Assembly (NCBI GenBank): GCA_050485485.1
Contig: JBJHBM010000007.1
Span: 1-64,000 of the forward strand
Direction: 5' to 3'
Source: WHSO01 sp050485485
Lineage (GTDB): Bacteria > Pseudomonadota > Alphaproteobacteria > SMXQ01
Length of the DNA stretch: 64,000 nt
Below are positions 50,369-59,060 of the stretch, in pieces. The notes under the pieces are model-generated. The model made no database searches. It was not told where the DNA came from and saw nothing but the letters and a program-made list of their open reading frames with translations. The position numbers and the translations under genes were made by a program. Every line of letters starts with the position of its first letter. Within the stretch, counting starts at the first letter, position 1.

Positions 50369-50396
50369 CGAACTATCCTCTGTCGGCAACCGCCGT

Positions 50397-50585
50397 TTAC
50401 TTGCTCTCTTCGACACGGACGAGGTGCTTCACCTTCGCGATCATACCGCGCACGGCGGGGGTGTCCTGCAACTCGCGGGTACGGTGCATCTTATTGAGGC
50501 CGAGACCGATCAACGTCGCCCGTTGTTCCTTGGGGCGGCGGATCGGGCTGCCGATCTGGGTCACGCGGATGGTGGTGCCGGCCAT
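50397..50585 (-). CDS. rpmD: 50S ribosomal protein L30
   Basis: L30 (62 aa) is a small surface protein of the large subunit. TTIRVTQIGSPIRRPKEQRATLIGLGLNKM is the family core. It sits in rpsE-rpmD-rplO order, 1 bp after rpsE, so it is coupled to S5 translation. Confidence 0.97.
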   Translation of the reverse strand: MAGTTIRVTQIGSPIRRPKEQRATLIGLGLNKMHRTRELQDTPAVRGMIAKVKHLVRVEESK

Positions 50586-50586
50586 G

Positions 50587-51150
50587 TCACGCCTCCTGTG
50601 CCGCCTGGGCCTGAGACTCGGCCTTGGAGCTACGGCCGAACAGCTCGCTCACCTTCTTGGACCGCCGCGCCGCGACCGTACGGGGCGACGACAGGTTCTG
50701 CAGTGCCGCAAAGGTGGCCTTGACCATATTGTAGGGATTCGAGGTTCCCACGGACTTTGTGACGATGTCGTGAACGCCCACGGTCTCGAAGATCGCGCGC
50801 ATCGGCCCACCCGCGATGATGCCCGTGCCGGCGGGCGCCGCACGCAGAATCACGCGACCCGCGCCGAAGCGGCCCTCGACGTCGTGGTGCAGCGTGCGCC
50901 CGTCACGAATCGGGATGCGGATCATCTTGCGCTTGGCCTGCTCGGTCGCCTTGCGAATCGCCTCGGGCACCTCGCGCGCCTTGCCCGCGCCGTAGCCGAC
51001 ACGGCCCTTGGTATCGCCCACGACCACCAGCGCCGCGAATCCGAACCGGCGGCCGCCCTTCACCACCTTGGCCACGCGGTTGATGCTGACCAGCTTGTCG
51101 ACCAGTTCGCTTTCCTGGCCTTCTTCACGTTGTCTCGGTCTACGTGCCAT
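50587..51150 (-). CDS. rpsE: 30S ribosomal protein S5
   Basis: S5 (187 aa) helps decoding accuracy and mRNA unwinding at the entry site. SELVDKLVSINRVAKVVKGG begins the dsRNA-binding-like domain, GYGAGKAREVPEAIRKATEQ the conserved helix, and GGPMRAIFETVGVHDI the C-domain. The tail is Ala/Gln rich. It follows rplR by 11 bp. Confidence 0.98.
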   Translation of the reverse strand: MARRPRQREEGQESELVDKLVSINRVAKVVKGGRRFGFAALVVVGDTKGRVGYGAGKAREVPEAIRKATEQAKRKMIRIPIRDGRTLHHDVEGRFGAGRVILRAAPAGTGIIAGGPMRAIFETVGVHDIVTKSVGTSNPYNMVKATFAALQNLSSPRTVAARRSKKVSELFGRSSKAESQAQAAQEA

Positions 51151-51161
51151 GTTCGGTCCTT

Positions 51162-51521
51162 CTAGAATTTGAGGCCGGCTTCGCGCGCGGCATCGGCCAG
51201 GGCCTTGACGCGGCCGTGATAGAGGTAGCCACCGCGATCGAGGACCACTTCCTCGATCCCGCCCGCCTTCGCGCGCGCAGCGATGAGCTTGCCCACCTCG
51301 ACGGCGGCCTCGCGGTCGGCACCGGTCTTGAGCTTGCCGCGCAAGTCCTTCTCCATGCTCGAGGCGGCGGCGACCGTGACGCCCTTGGCGTCATCGATCA
51401 CCTGGGCATAAATGTGCTTCGACGAGCGGAACACCGAAAGGCGCGGCCGTTTCGTCTTGCTGAGGAGCGCGTGGCGCGTACGGCGCTGGCGGCGCTTGAA
51501 CAGTTCGCGGCTGGTCAACAT
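51162..51521 (-). CDS. rplR: 50S ribosomal protein L18
   Basis: L18 (119 aa) brings 5S rRNA into the central protuberance with L5. RPRLSVFRSSKHIYAQVIDD and the C-terminal FDRGGYLYHGRVKALADAARE-type ending (VLDRGGYLYHGRVKALAD) are typical. It is 9 bp after rplF in the spc order. Confidence 0.97.
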   Translation of the reverse strand: MLTSRELFKRRQRRTRHALLSKTKRPRLSVFRSSKHIYAQVIDDAKGVTVAAASSMEKDLRGKLKTGADREAAVEVGKLIAARAKAGGIEEVVLDRGGYLYHGRVKALADAAREAGLKF

Positions 51522-51530
51522 GGTCTGGCC

Positions 51531-52064
51531 CTACTTCTTCTTGCCTTCTTTGCGGCGGATGTATTCGCCGGCATAGCGGATACCCTTGCCCTTATAGGGC
51601 TCGGGCGGACGATAGCCACGGATTTCAGCCGCCATCTGCCCCACCTGCTGGATATCGGCGCCGGAGATGCTGATCGCGGTCGGGCGCTCGCATTTTACGG
51701 TGATGCCCTGGGGAATCGGATAGCGCACCTCGTGGGAGAAGCCGAGCGAGAGCACGAGATCCTTGCCCTGCACCGCGGCGCGGTAGCCGACCCCCTCGAT
51801 CTCGAGATCGCGGGTGAAGCCTTCCGACACGCCCCTGACGAGATTGCTCACGAGGGAGCGCCCCATGCCCCACATCATGCGCGCACGCTTCGAGTCGTCG
51901 CGCGGACGGACCACGACCTTGCCGTCGGTGAACTCGATCGAAACCTCGTCCGCGAGCAACACGGACAGTTCCCCGAGCTTACCCTTGGCCGTAACCTGCT
52001 GGCCCGAAACGTTGACGGTAACGCCGCTGGGCACGGGCACCGGATGCTTGCCGATACGCGACAT
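51531..52064 (-). CDS. rplF: 50S ribosomal protein L6
   Basis: L6 (177 aa) binds near the sarcin-ricin loop. MSRIGKHPVPVPSGVTV is the family start, given by ATG 52064 with AAGGAG upstream; the frame runs open upstream into rpsH but has no such site. The C-terminal EPYKGKGIRYAGEYIRRKEG is the conserved signature. Confidence 0.98.
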   Translation of the reverse strand: MSRIGKHPVPVPSGVTVNVSGQQVTAKGKLGELSVLLADEVSIEFTDGKVVVRPRDDSKRARMMWGMGRSLVSNLVRGVSEGFTRDLEIEGVGYRAAVQGKDLVLSLGFSHEVRYPIPQGITVKCERPTAISISGADIQQVGQMAAEIRGYRPPEPYKGKGIRYAGEYIRRKEGKKK

Positions 52065-52092
52065 GATGCGCTCCTTAAACCTTCCCGCCGGC

Positions 52093-52491
52093 TCAAAATA
52101 CCTGGCAGAGAATTTCACCGCCGACGTTCGCCTCGCGCGCATCGATGTCGGACATGACACCGCGCGGGGTGGACAGAACGGCAATACCGAGGCCATTGAA
52201 CGGACGCTGCAAGTCCTTGATCTTCGAATATACGCGGCGGCCCGGCTTCGATATCCGCCGGATGGTGCGGATGACGGGCTGGCCCTCGTGATACTTCAGC
52301 TCGATCTTGATCTCGGAGATGCCGGGCGCCGTCTCGCGCCGCTCGTAACCGCGAATATACCCTTCCTTCACCAGGACTTCGAGCACATTGGCGCGAAGAT
52401 TCGACGCCGGCGTCACCACGCTGTCGAGCTTGCGCGACTGAGCGTTGCGAATCCGCGTCAGCATATCCCCAAGAGGGTCGCTCATTGCCAT
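52093..52491 (-). CDS. rpsH: 30S ribosomal protein S8
   Basis: S8 (132 aa) binds the central domain of 16S rRNA and in E. coli represses the spc operon. SDPLGDMLTRIRNAQSRK and the C-terminal GIAVLSTPRGVMSD are canonical. ATG 52491 follows AAGGAG by 9 bases; ATG 52485 is also possible. It is 17 bp after rpsN. Confidence 0.97.
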   Translation of the reverse strand: MAMSDPLGDMLTRIRNAQSRKLDSVVTPASNLRANVLEVLVKEGYIRGYERRETAPGISEIKIELKYHEGQPVIRTIRRISKPGRRVYSKIKDLQRPFNGLGIAVLSTPRGVMSDIDAREANVGGEILCQVF

Positions 52492-52508
52492 TCCAGTATC
52501 TCCTTGCC

Positions 52509-52814
52509 CTACCAGCTCGACTTGACCATGCCGGGGATCTGGCCCCGGGAGGCAAGGTCACGCAATGCGAGCCGGCTCAGCCTGAACTTCCGATAAACCG
52601 CACGGGGACGTCCCGTCAGCTCGCAGCGCGTGCGCAACCGGACCTTGGAGCCGTTGCGCGGCAGCTGGGCGAGCTTGAGGCGCGCGGCAAAGCGCTCCTC
52701 GGGCGTGACCGATTCGTCTTTCGACAGCGCCTTGAGCTTCGCCCGGCGCGCGGCAAACTTGCGGACCAACCGCTCGCGCCGGCTGTTCTTCTCTACGGAA
52801 CTCTTCTTCGCCAT
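52509..52814 (-). CDS. rpsN: 30S ribosomal protein S14 (zinc-independent form)
   Basis: S14 (101 aa) is a head protein of the small subunit. It is the long C-minus form: it lacks the CxxC...CxxC zinc site and has a single Cys in RTRCELTGRPRAVYRKFRL. ATG 52814 follows GGAGG. It lies between rplE and rpsH as usual. Confidence 0.97.
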   Translation of the reverse strand: MAKKSSVEKNSRRERLVRKFAARRAKLKALSKDESVTPEERFAARLKLAQLPRNGSKVRLRTRCELTGRPRAVYRKFRLSRLALRDLASRGQIPGMVKSSW

Positions 52815-52845
52815 GTACGGAACCTCCGTTTCCTTGGATCGCCCG

Positions 52846-53409
52846 TCAGTTCGCGAACGGGAAGTCGAAGCCCTCGAGAAGCGCGCGCGCTTCCTCGTCG
52901 GTCTTCGCAGTCGTGACGATGGTGATGTCCATGCCGCGCACGGCATCGATCTTGTCGTAGTCGATCTCCGGGAACACGATCTGTTCCTTGAGACCGAGGG
53001 AATAGTTTCCGCGCCCGTCGAAGCTCCTGTCCGACACGCCACGGAAATCGCGCACGCGCGGAAGCGCGATGTTCACAAGCCGGTCGAAGAACTCCCACAT
53101 GTGCTCGCGCCGCAACGTGACCTTACATCCGATAGCTAGGTTCTCGCGCAGCTTGAAGTTGGCGATCGACTTGCGCGAGCGGGTCACCACGGGCTTCTGG
53201 CCGGTGATAGCCTTGAGATCCTCGACGGCAGCATTGATCTTCTTCGAGTCCGCAACCGCCTCACCCACACCCATGTTGATGACGATCTTCTCAAGACGCG
53301 GTACCTCGAACGGATTCCCGTAGCCGAACTTCTCCTGCAACCTGGCACGCACCACGGATTCATAGTGGGTACGGAGCTTTGGAGTGTATTTTTCTGCGGC
53401 TTCAGCCAT
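52846..53409 (-). CDS. rplE: 50S ribosomal protein L5
   Basis: L5 (187 aa) binds 5S rRNA and contacts S13 and P-site tRNA. The core LEKIVINMGVGEA, the LKAITGQKPVVTRSRKSIA block and the C-terminal FPEIDYDKIDAVRGMDITI are conserved. It follows rplX by 28 bp. Confidence 0.98.
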   Translation of the reverse strand: MAEAAEKYTPKLRTHYESVVRARLQEKFGYGNPFEVPRLEKIVINMGVGEAVADSKKINAAVEDLKAITGQKPVVTRSRKSIANFKLRENLAIGCKVTLRREHMWEFFDRLVNIALPRVRDFRGVSDRSFDGRGNYSLGLKEQIVFPEIDYDKIDAVRGMDITIVTTAKTDEEARALLEGFDFPFAN

Positions 53410-53437
53410 GTCCTGTCCTCACAACAACCTTGCGCGC

Positions 53438-53752
53438 TCAGACGTCGATCACTTCGCCGGAACGCTTTGCGACGCGCACCTTCTTGCCGCCCTCCAGCAC
53501 CTTGAAGGTCACGCGCGTGGGCTTTCCGTCCTTCGGGTCCAGAAGCGCGACGTTGGAGACGTGGATGGACGCCTCCTTGTCGATGATGCCGGAGGCACGG
53601 CCGGCACCGCCGCGGGAGTGGCGTTTGACCATGTTCACGCCCTGGACCAGCACGCGGTCCTCGCGCGGCATGGCCTTAAGGACAGAGCCCTGCTTGCCCT
53701 TGTCCTTACCGGTCAGCACGACGACCTTGTCGCCCTTCCTGATCTTGTTCAT
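53438..53752 (-). CDS. rplX: 50S ribosomal protein L24
   Basis: L24 (104 aa) is an early assembly protein near the exit tunnel. The KOW motif IRKGDKVVVLTGKDKGKQG opens it, followed by VNMVKRHSRGGAGRASGII. It follows rplN by 22 bp. Confidence 0.97.
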   Translation of the reverse strand: MNKIRKGDKVVVLTGKDKGKQGSVLKAMPREDRVLVQGVNMVKRHSRGGAGRASGIIDKEASIHVSNVALLDPKDGKPTRVTFKVLEGGKKVRVAKRSGEVIDV

Positions 53753-53774
53753 CGAACCGTTCCTCGAACCTGCG

Positions 53775-54143
53775 CTAGAGCACTTCCGGCGCCAGCGAAA
53801 TGATCTTCATGTAGCCCTTGCCGCGCAGCTCGCGCGTCACTGGGCCGAAAATGCGGGTGCCGATCGGCTCGCCCTGATTGTCGATCAGCACTGCCGCGTT
53901 GCGGTCGAAGCGGATCAGGCTGCCGTCGGCGCGGCGGATCGGCGCAGCGGTGCGCACGATCACGGCCTTCTGCACGTCGCCCTTCTTCACGCGGCCGCGC
54001 GGGATGGCGTCCTTGACCGAAACCACGATCACGTCGCCGACCCCCGCGGTCTTGCGCTTCGATCCGCCCAGTACCTTGATACACTGGACTCGGCGCGCCC
54101 CGGAATTGTCGGCGACCTCAAGGTTCGATTCCTGCTGAATCAT
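53775..54143 (-). CDS. rplN: 50S ribosomal protein L14
   Basis: L14 (122 aa) lies at the subunit interface. MIQQESNLEVADNSGARRVQ and the AVIVRTAAPIRRADGSLIRF block are canonical. It follows rpsQ by 44 bp. Confidence 0.98.
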   Translation of the reverse strand: MIQQESNLEVADNSGARRVQCIKVLGGSKRKTAGVGDVIVVSVKDAIPRGRVKKGDVQKAVIVRTAAPIRRADGSLIRFDRNAAVLIDNQGEPIGTRIFGPVTRELRGKGYMKIISLAPEVL

Positions 54144-54187
54144 CTCTCGATTCCTTTACTGTGCGGGCCGGGCGGCTTCCCCGGTCC

Positions 54188-54424
54188 TCACGCCTCTCCG
54201 CCCACGACCTCCCAGCGCTTGCGCCGGGAGATCGGGCGGCACTCGCGGATGCGGACCAGATCGCCGACCTTGAACTGGTTGTTCTCGTCGTGCGCCGCGA
54301 ACTTCTGCGAACGACGCACGACCTTCTTGACCAGCGGATGCGTGAACTGGCGGTCCACCCGCACGATCACGGTCTTGTCGCCTTTGTCGGAGACCACGGT
54401 CCCCTGCATGATGCGCCTAGGCAT
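54188..54424 (-). CDS. rpsQ: 30S ribosomal protein S17
   Basis: S17 (78 aa) is an early-binding small subunit protein. The OB-fold MQGTVVSDKGDKTVIVRVDR and FKVGDLVRIRECRPISRRKRW are typical. ATG 54424 follows GAGGA by 8 bases; ATG 54409 inside it would remove only MPRRI. Confidence 0.97.
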   Translation of the reverse strand: MPRRIMQGTVVSDKGDKTVIVRVDRQFTHPLVKKVVRRSQKFAAHDENNQFKVGDLVRIRECRPISRRKRWEVVGGEA

Positions 54425-54436
54425 GATCGGTCCTCG

Positions 54437-54646
54437 TCAACGGCCGGCGGTCTTGGTGCCGCGAGCCTTCTCGTTCAAAACTGTCTGAATACGCGCGATA
54501 TCGCGGCGCACCTTACTCACGCGGGCAGTGTTCTCAAGCTGACCGGACGCCTTCTGGAAGCGCAGGTTGAAGGCTTCTTTCTTGAGCGCCAGCAACTCCG
54601 TCTTGAGTTCGTCCGGGGTTTTGGTCCTGATATCGGCGGCCTTCAT
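54437..54646 (-). CDS. rpmC: 50S ribosomal protein L29
   Basis: L29 (69 aa) is a helical protein at the tunnel exit and part of the docking site for trigger factor and SRP. KTPDELKTELLALKKEAFNL and RVSKVRRDIARIQTVLNEK match the family. It begins 1 bp after rplP. Confidence 0.97.
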   Translation of the reverse strand: MKAADIRTKTPDELKTELLALKKEAFNLRFQKASGQLENTARVSKVRRDIARIQTVLNEKARGTKTAGR

Positions 54647-54647
54647 C

Positions 54648-55067
54648 TCACGCTCCCTCGCCGATGCGGGTGACGATCTTGGTCTTCACCGGCAGCTTGG
54701 CCGCTGCCAGCTCGAACGCCTCGTGTGCGACCTTGGCCTCGACGCCGTCGATCTCGAACATGATCCGACCTGGATGCACGCGGCATGCCCAGAACTCCGG
54801 TGCGCCCTTGCCCGAGCCCATGCGGACCTCCGCCGGCTTCTTGCTGACTGGAACGTCCGGGAAGATCAATACCCAGACCCGCCCCGCACGCTTCATGTGG
54901 CGCGTGATCGCACGCCGCGCGGCCTCGATCTGGCGCGCGGTGATGCGCTCGGGCTCCAGCGCCTTGAGGCCGAAGGCCCCGAAGTTGAGCTGCGTGCCGC
55001 CCTTGGCATTGCCGCGGATGCGGCCCTTGTGGGCCTTACGGAACTTGGTTCTTTTGGGTTGCAACAT
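54648..55067 (-). CDS. rplP: 50S ribosomal protein L16
   Basis: L16 (139 aa) helps shape the A-site of the large subunit. MLQPKRTKFRKAHKGRIRG and the MGSGKGAPEFWACRVHPGRI block are invariant-type. It follows rpsC by 17 bp. Confidence 0.98.
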   Translation of the reverse strand: MLQPKRTKFRKAHKGRIRGNAKGGTQLNFGAFGLKALEPERITARQIEAARRAITRHMKRAGRVWVLIFPDVPVSKKPAEVRMGSGKGAPEFWACRVHPGRIMFEIDGVEAKVAHEAFELAAAKLPVKTKIVTRIGEGA

Positions 55068-55084
55068 AACGCTTACGCCTTCTC

Positions 55085-55792
55085 TCAGGCCCCCGCACCA
55101 GCGCCGCCCGGTCCTTGCCGGCCGACCTGCTGGTCCGCGAGTCTCTTGTCCTGGGCCATCGGGTCATGGGCAAGAATCTCGCCCTTGAATACCCAAACCT
55201 TGACGCCGCAGGTGCCATAGGTAGTCTTGGCCGTGGCGACGCCGTAATCGACGTCCGCACGCAGCGTGTGCAACGGCACGCGCCCCTCGCGGTACCATTC
55301 CGTACGTGCAATCTCCGCACCGCCCAACCGGCCGGCACAGTTGATGCGAATTCCTTCGGCACCAAGTCGCATCGCCGACTGGACCGCGCGCTTCATGGCA
55401 CGACGGAAAGCGATGCGACGCTCCAACTGCTGGGCGATGTTCTCCGCCACCAGTTGCGCATCGATCTCGGGCTTGCGAATCTCGACGATGTTCAGATGTA
55501 CTTCCCCGTCGGTCATTTTGGCGAGGTCACCGCGCAGCCGCTCGATGTCGGCGCCCTTCTTGCCGATCACGACGCCCGGGCGCGCGCTGTGAATCGTGAT
55601 CCGGGCCTTCTTGGCCGGACGTTCGATAACCACCCGCGACACACCGGCCTGTGAGAGCCGCTTCAGAAGATGATCCCGAATCTTGATATCCTCATGGAGC
55701 AGGTTCGCGTACTGCCTGTCGGCGTACCAGCGCGAGTCCCAGGTGCGGTTAATGCCGAGCCGAAGCCCGACCGGATTGACCTTCTGACCCAT
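55085..55792 (-). CDS. rpsC: 30S ribosomal protein S3
   Basis: S3 (235 aa) forms part of the mRNA entry helicase. MGQKVNPVGLRLGINRTWDS is the N-terminus, the KH domain has GVVIGKKGADIERLRGDL, and ARTEWYREGRVPLHTLRADV is the C-domain. It ends in a short Gly/Ala tail. It overlaps the rplV stop by one base (TAATG). Confidence 0.98.
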   Translation of the reverse strand: MGQKVNPVGLRLGINRTWDSRWYADRQYANLLHEDIKIRDHLLKRLSQAGVSRVVIERPAKKARITIHSARPGVVIGKKGADIERLRGDLAKMTDGEVHLNIVEIRKPEIDAQLVAENIAQQLERRIAFRRAMKRAVQSAMRLGAEGIRINCAGRLGGAEIARTEWYREGRVPLHTLRADVDYGVATAKTTYGTCGVKVWVFKGEILAHDPMAQDKRLADQQVGRQGPGGAGAGA

Positions 55793-56175
55793 TAGGCCCT
55801 CTCCCGATCGCGCTCGCGCACGACCAACTTGATGTTCGAAAACGGCTTCTCGATATGTCCCACGCGGCCGCGAGCGCGCGCGCGAAAACGGCCCATCACG
55901 AGCGCCTTGCCGACCATAGCCTCCGCCACGTAGAGACGATCCACGTCGAGTTGATGGTTGTTCTCGGCGTTCGCAATCGCCGACTGAAGAACCTTCTTCA
56001 CGTCGCGGGCCGCGTGCTTCGGAGAAAAACTGAGCGCAGCCAGCGCCTTGTCGGCGTCGAGACCGCGGATGAGGCCGGCAACGAGACCGAGCTTGCGCGG
56101 GCTCACCCGGATCATCCGGCCGATCGCGGCGGCTTCGTTCTCCGCCTCTCGGCGGGTATTGGCTTTCTGACCCAT
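55792..56175 (-). CDS. rplV: 50S ribosomal protein L22
   Basis: L22 (127 aa) lines the exit tunnel at the macrolide constriction. RVSPRKLGLVAGLIRGLDAD, LQSAIANAENNH and RARARGRVGHIEKPFSNIKL are canonical. The start ATG 56175 has GAGGA upstream; the frame is open further with a non-family, Arg-rich sequence. Confidence 0.97.
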   Translation of the reverse strand: MGQKANTRREAENEAAAIGRMIRVSPRKLGLVAGLIRGLDADKALAALSFSPKHAARDVKKVLQSAIANAENNHQLDVDRLYVAEAMVGKALVMGRFRARARGRVGHIEKPFSNIKLVVRERDRERA

Positions 56176-56185
56176 AACGTCCTCT

Positions 56186-56467
56186 CTAGGAAGCCTTCGC
56201 GACCTTCTTGTCCGCGGCATGGCCGTGGAAGGTGCGCGTCGGCGCGAACTCACCGAACTTGTGACCGATCATGTTCTCGGTCACCAGCACGGGTATGAAC
56301 TTCTGGCCGTTGTGTACTCCGAAGGTGATCCCCACGAACTGCGGCAGGATCGTCGAACGTCGCGACCAGATCTTGATGATCTGCTTGCTGCCGGACGAAC
56401 GGGTAGCATCTGCCTTCTTCAGCAGATAACCGTCGACGAACGGGCCTTTCCAAACGGATCGAGCCAT
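56186..56467 (-). CDS. rpsS: 30S ribosomal protein S19
   Basis: S19 (93 aa) is at the head and forms a bridge with L5. MARSVWKGPFVDGYLLKKAD, SRRSTILPQFVGITFGVHNG and KFGEFAPTRTFHGH are the family blocks. ATG 56467 is chosen for this N-terminus. It lies 10 bp after rplB and 10 bp before rplV. Confidence 0.98.
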   Translation of the reverse strand: MARSVWKGPFVDGYLLKKADATRSSGSKQIIKIWSRRSTILPQFVGITFGVHNGQKFIPVLVTENMIGHKFGEFAPTRTFHGHAADKKVAKAS

Positions 56468-56477
56468 GACGAAACCC

Positions 56478-57314
56478 CTACTGCTTCTTCGCGCGATGGC
56501 GCGAGCGGATGATGAACCGATCCGACGGCTTCTTGCCGCGGGTCTTGGCACCCTTCGTCGGGCGCCCCCAGGGGGTTACCGGATGGCGACCGCCGGATGT
56601 CTTGCCCTCGCCACCGCCGTGCGGATGGTCGATCGGGTTCATGGCGACACCACGCACCACGGGGCGCCGGCCGAGCCAACGCATACGGCCGGCCTTGCCG
56701 TAGTTGACGTTCTGCTGGTCCGGATTGGAGACGGCACCGATGCTGGCCATGCAGCTTTCCGGGACCATGCGCACCTCTCCCGAGCCGAGTCGGATCTGCG
56801 CCCAGCCCGAATCCTTGCCGATTAGCTGCGCGTAGGTGCCGGCAGAGCGCGCGAGCTGCCCGCCATGACCGGGCTTGAGCTCCACGTTGTGGATGATCGT
56901 GCCGACCGGAATCGACTTCAGGGGCATCGCATTGCCGGGCTGCACGTCGACGCGCTGGCCCGCCACGACCTTATCGCCGGGCGCGAGCCGCTGGGGAGCC
57001 AGAATGTAGGACAGCTCACCATCGGCATACCGAATCAGCGCAATGAATGCGGTCCGATTGGGATCATACTCGAGTCGCTCGACAGTGGCCTCCACGTCGT
57101 GCTTCCGGCGCTTGAAGTCCACCTTGCGATAGCGACGCTTATGCCCGCCGCCACGCTGGAACGCCGTCACGCGGCCGTTGTTGTTGCGCCCGCCGGTCTT
57201 CTTGAGACCCTCCGTCAACTCCTTCACGGGCTTGCCCTTGTGAAGCTGGGAGCGGTCGACCAGCACCAGCTCGCGCTGGGACGGGGTCGTAGGATTGAAG
57301 GTCTTGAGTGCCAT
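56478..57314 (-). CDS. rplB: 50S ribosomal protein L2
   Basis: L2 (278 aa) is a core protein near the peptidyl transferase centre. GGRNNNGRVTAFQRGGGHKR, the GTIIHNVELKPGHGGQLARS region and NPIDHPHGGGEGKTSGGRHP, with the functionally important His, are all present. It follows rplW by 17 bp. Confidence 0.98.
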   Translation of the reverse strand: MALKTFNPTTPSQRELVLVDRSQLHKGKPVKELTEGLKKTGGRNNNGRVTAFQRGGGHKRRYRKVDFKRRKHDVEATVERLEYDPNRTAFIALIRYADGELSYILAPQRLAPGDKVVAGQRVDVQPGNAMPLKSIPVGTIIHNVELKPGHGGQLARSAGTYAQLIGKDSGWAQIRLGSGEVRMVPESCMASIGAVSNPDQQNVNYGKAGRMRWLGRRPVVRGVAMNPIDHPHGGGEGKTSGGRHPVTPWGRPTKGAKTRGKKPSDRFIIRSRHRAKKQ

Positions 57315-57331
57315 AATCTTTCCTCAGCCGC

Positions 57332-57658
57332 TTACAGCCCGGAAGTGATGTCGATGGTCTGGCCCTCGGCGAGTGTGACGATGGCCTTCTTGAAATCGTC
57401 GCGCTTGCCGACTTGGCCGCGGAATCGCTTAACCTTGCCGAATTGCCGCACCGTGTTGACCGCCTTGACCTTGACCTTGAAGAGCTTCTCCACGGCGACC
57501 TTGATCTCAGGCTTGGTCGCGCTCAACGGCACGCGGAAGGTCACCTGATTGTGCTCCGAACCACGGGTGGATTTCTCCGTGATCACGGGCGCGAGCACGA
57601 GATCAAACTTCTTGCCTTCGCCGACATGGACGTTGTTCGCATTCAGCCGCTTGGTCAT
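57332..57658 (-). CDS. rplW: 50S ribosomal protein L23
   Basis: L23 (108 aa) sits at the tunnel exit and binds trigger factor and SRP. DLVLAPVITEKST is the family start, preceded here by about 20 residues, and EKLFKVKVKAVNTVRQFGKV is typical. Its ATG overlaps the rplD stop by four bases (ATGA), so the two are coupled. Confidence 0.97.
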   Translation of the reverse strand: MTKRLNANNVHVGEGKKFDLVLAPVITEKSTRGSEHNQVTFRVPLSATKPEIKVAVEKLFKVKVKAVNTVRQFGKVKRFRGQVGKRDDFKKAIVTLAEGQTIDITSGL

Positions 57659-58275
57659 TTCAGGCGCGCCTCCAGCGCATTGACGGCGTCCTTGGTCAGG
57701 ACCAGAACATGCCGGCGCAAAATGTCGTAAACATTCGCGCCCATGCTCGGCAGCACATCGATGCCGACCACATTACGCGCGGCACGGGCGAAGCTCTCGT
57801 CCACCGCGGTACCATCGATGATCAGCGCCGAGTTCCAGCCGAGTTTCGCGAAACGCTGGGCGAGTGCCTTGGTTTTTGCCTCGCCGATCTTCGCCTCGTC
57901 CAACACCACGAGCTGCCCGGCCTGCTGCTTGGCAGAAAGTGCCGAGCGCAGGGCAAGTCTACGGACCTTCTTGGGCAGATCGGTGGCGTGGCTACGCGGC
58001 ACCGGCCCATGGGCCACGCCCCCCCCCCTGAACTGCACCGAGCGGAGCGAGCCTTGGCGGGCACGGCCGGTGCCCTTCTGGCGATAGGGCTTCGCGGTGG
58101 TACCGCTGATCTGCGAGATCGTTTTGGTCGCATGGGTGCCGGCGCGGCGCTTGGCGCGCTGCCATTCGACGCAACGATGCATGATATCCGGACGCACCGC
58201 GGCACCGAACACTTCGTCCGAGAGCTCGATCGAACCGACGTTCTTGGCGTCGAGATTGATGACGTCGACTTTCAT
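57655..58275 (-). CDS. rplD: 50S ribosomal protein L4
   Basis: L4 (206 aa) lines the tunnel and in E. coli autoregulates the S10 operon. The internal loop QKGTGRARQGSLRSVQFRGG and the GGVAHGP segment are conserved. A run of eight C residues (58019-58026) codes Gly-Gly here and the frame is intact through it. It follows rplC by 5 bp. Confidence 0.97.
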   Translation of the reverse strand: MKVDVINLDAKNVGSIELSDEVFGAAVRPDIMHRCVEWQRAKRRAGTHATKTISQISGTTAKPYRQKGTGRARQGSLRSVQFRGGGVAHGPVPRSHATDLPKKVRRLALRSALSAKQQAGQLVVLDEAKIGEAKTKALAQRFAKLGWNSALIIDGTAVDESFARAARNVVGIDVLPSMGANVYDILRRHVLVLTKDAVNALEARLK

Positions 58276-58280
58276 GTCCG

Positions 58281-59030
58281 TCAGTCCTTCTTGTCCGCGT
58301 CGCCGGTCGCAGCTTCGCCGACGGCATCAGCGGGCGCTTCGGCGACAGGCGCCGCCTCGCCCGACACCGCTGCCGGATACGGCACATCCTTCGGGGCCAC
58401 CTTCTTCACCGCATCTGAAATCAGCACGAACCCGCCCTCGGCACCAGGCACCGCGCCGCGAACCAGGATCAATCCGGCCTCGTCGTCGGTCGAAACCACC
58501 TCGAGGTTCTGGACGGTCACGCGTTCGTCGCCGAGGTGGCCCGCCATCTTCTTATTCTTGAACACACGGCCCGGGTCCTGGCGATTGCCGGTGGAGCCGT
58601 GGGAGCGGTGCGAAATCGACACGCCGTGGCTCGCCTCGAGACCTCGGAAGTTCCAACGCTTCATGGCACCGGCAAAGCCCTTGCCGATGGTGGTGCCGAC
58701 CACGTCCACGTATTGCCCGGCGACGAAATGGCTAGCCTTGATCTCGCTACCCACCGGCACGAGAGCATCCTCGGCTACGCGGAACTCCGCGAGCTTCTTC
58801 TTAGGCTCGACCTGCGCCTTGGCAAAGTGACCGCGCATCGGCTTCGAGATGCGCTTGACCTTGGCTTGGCCGAGACCGAGCTGCACTGCGGTATAACCGT
58901 CGCGCTCGGCGGTCCTATGGGCCACCACCTGGCACCCCTTCACGCTGAGGACTGTCACCGGCACGTGCCGGCCGTCCTCCGCGAAGACCCGGGTCATTCC
59001 CATTTTCTGTGCGATCAATCCGGTACGCAT
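58281..59030 (-). CDS. rplC: 50S ribosomal protein L3
   Basis: L3 (249 aa) is an early assembly protein reaching the peptidyl transferase centre. MRTGLIAQKMGMTRVFAEDG, AMKRWNFRGLEASHGVSISH and HRSHGSTGNRQDPGRVFKNK are canonical. ATG 59030 is taken as the start; ATG 59042 adds MDRA and cannot be excluded. An Ala/Glu-rich tail of about 40 residues extends past the usual C-terminus. Confidence 0.97.
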   Translation of the reverse strand: MRTGLIAQKMGMTRVFAEDGRHVPVTVLSVKGCQVVAHRTAERDGYTAVQLGLGQAKVKRISKPMRGHFAKAQVEPKKKLAEFRVAEDALVPVGSEIKASHFVAGQYVDVVGTTIGKGFAGAMKRWNFRGLEASHGVSISHRSHGSTGNRQDPGRVFKNKKMAGHLGDERVTVQNLEVVSTDDEAGLILVRGAVPGAEGGFVLISDAVKKVAPKDVPYPAAVSGEAAPVAEAPADAVGEAATGDADKKD

Positions 59031-59060
59031 GGCCCTATCCATGTTCTCCGAAGCGTTCCG

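Noticed and set aside
58019..58026. Run of eight C in rplD as a possible frameshift
   Set aside because: L4 is full length with conserved sequence on both sides of the run, so the frame is intact.
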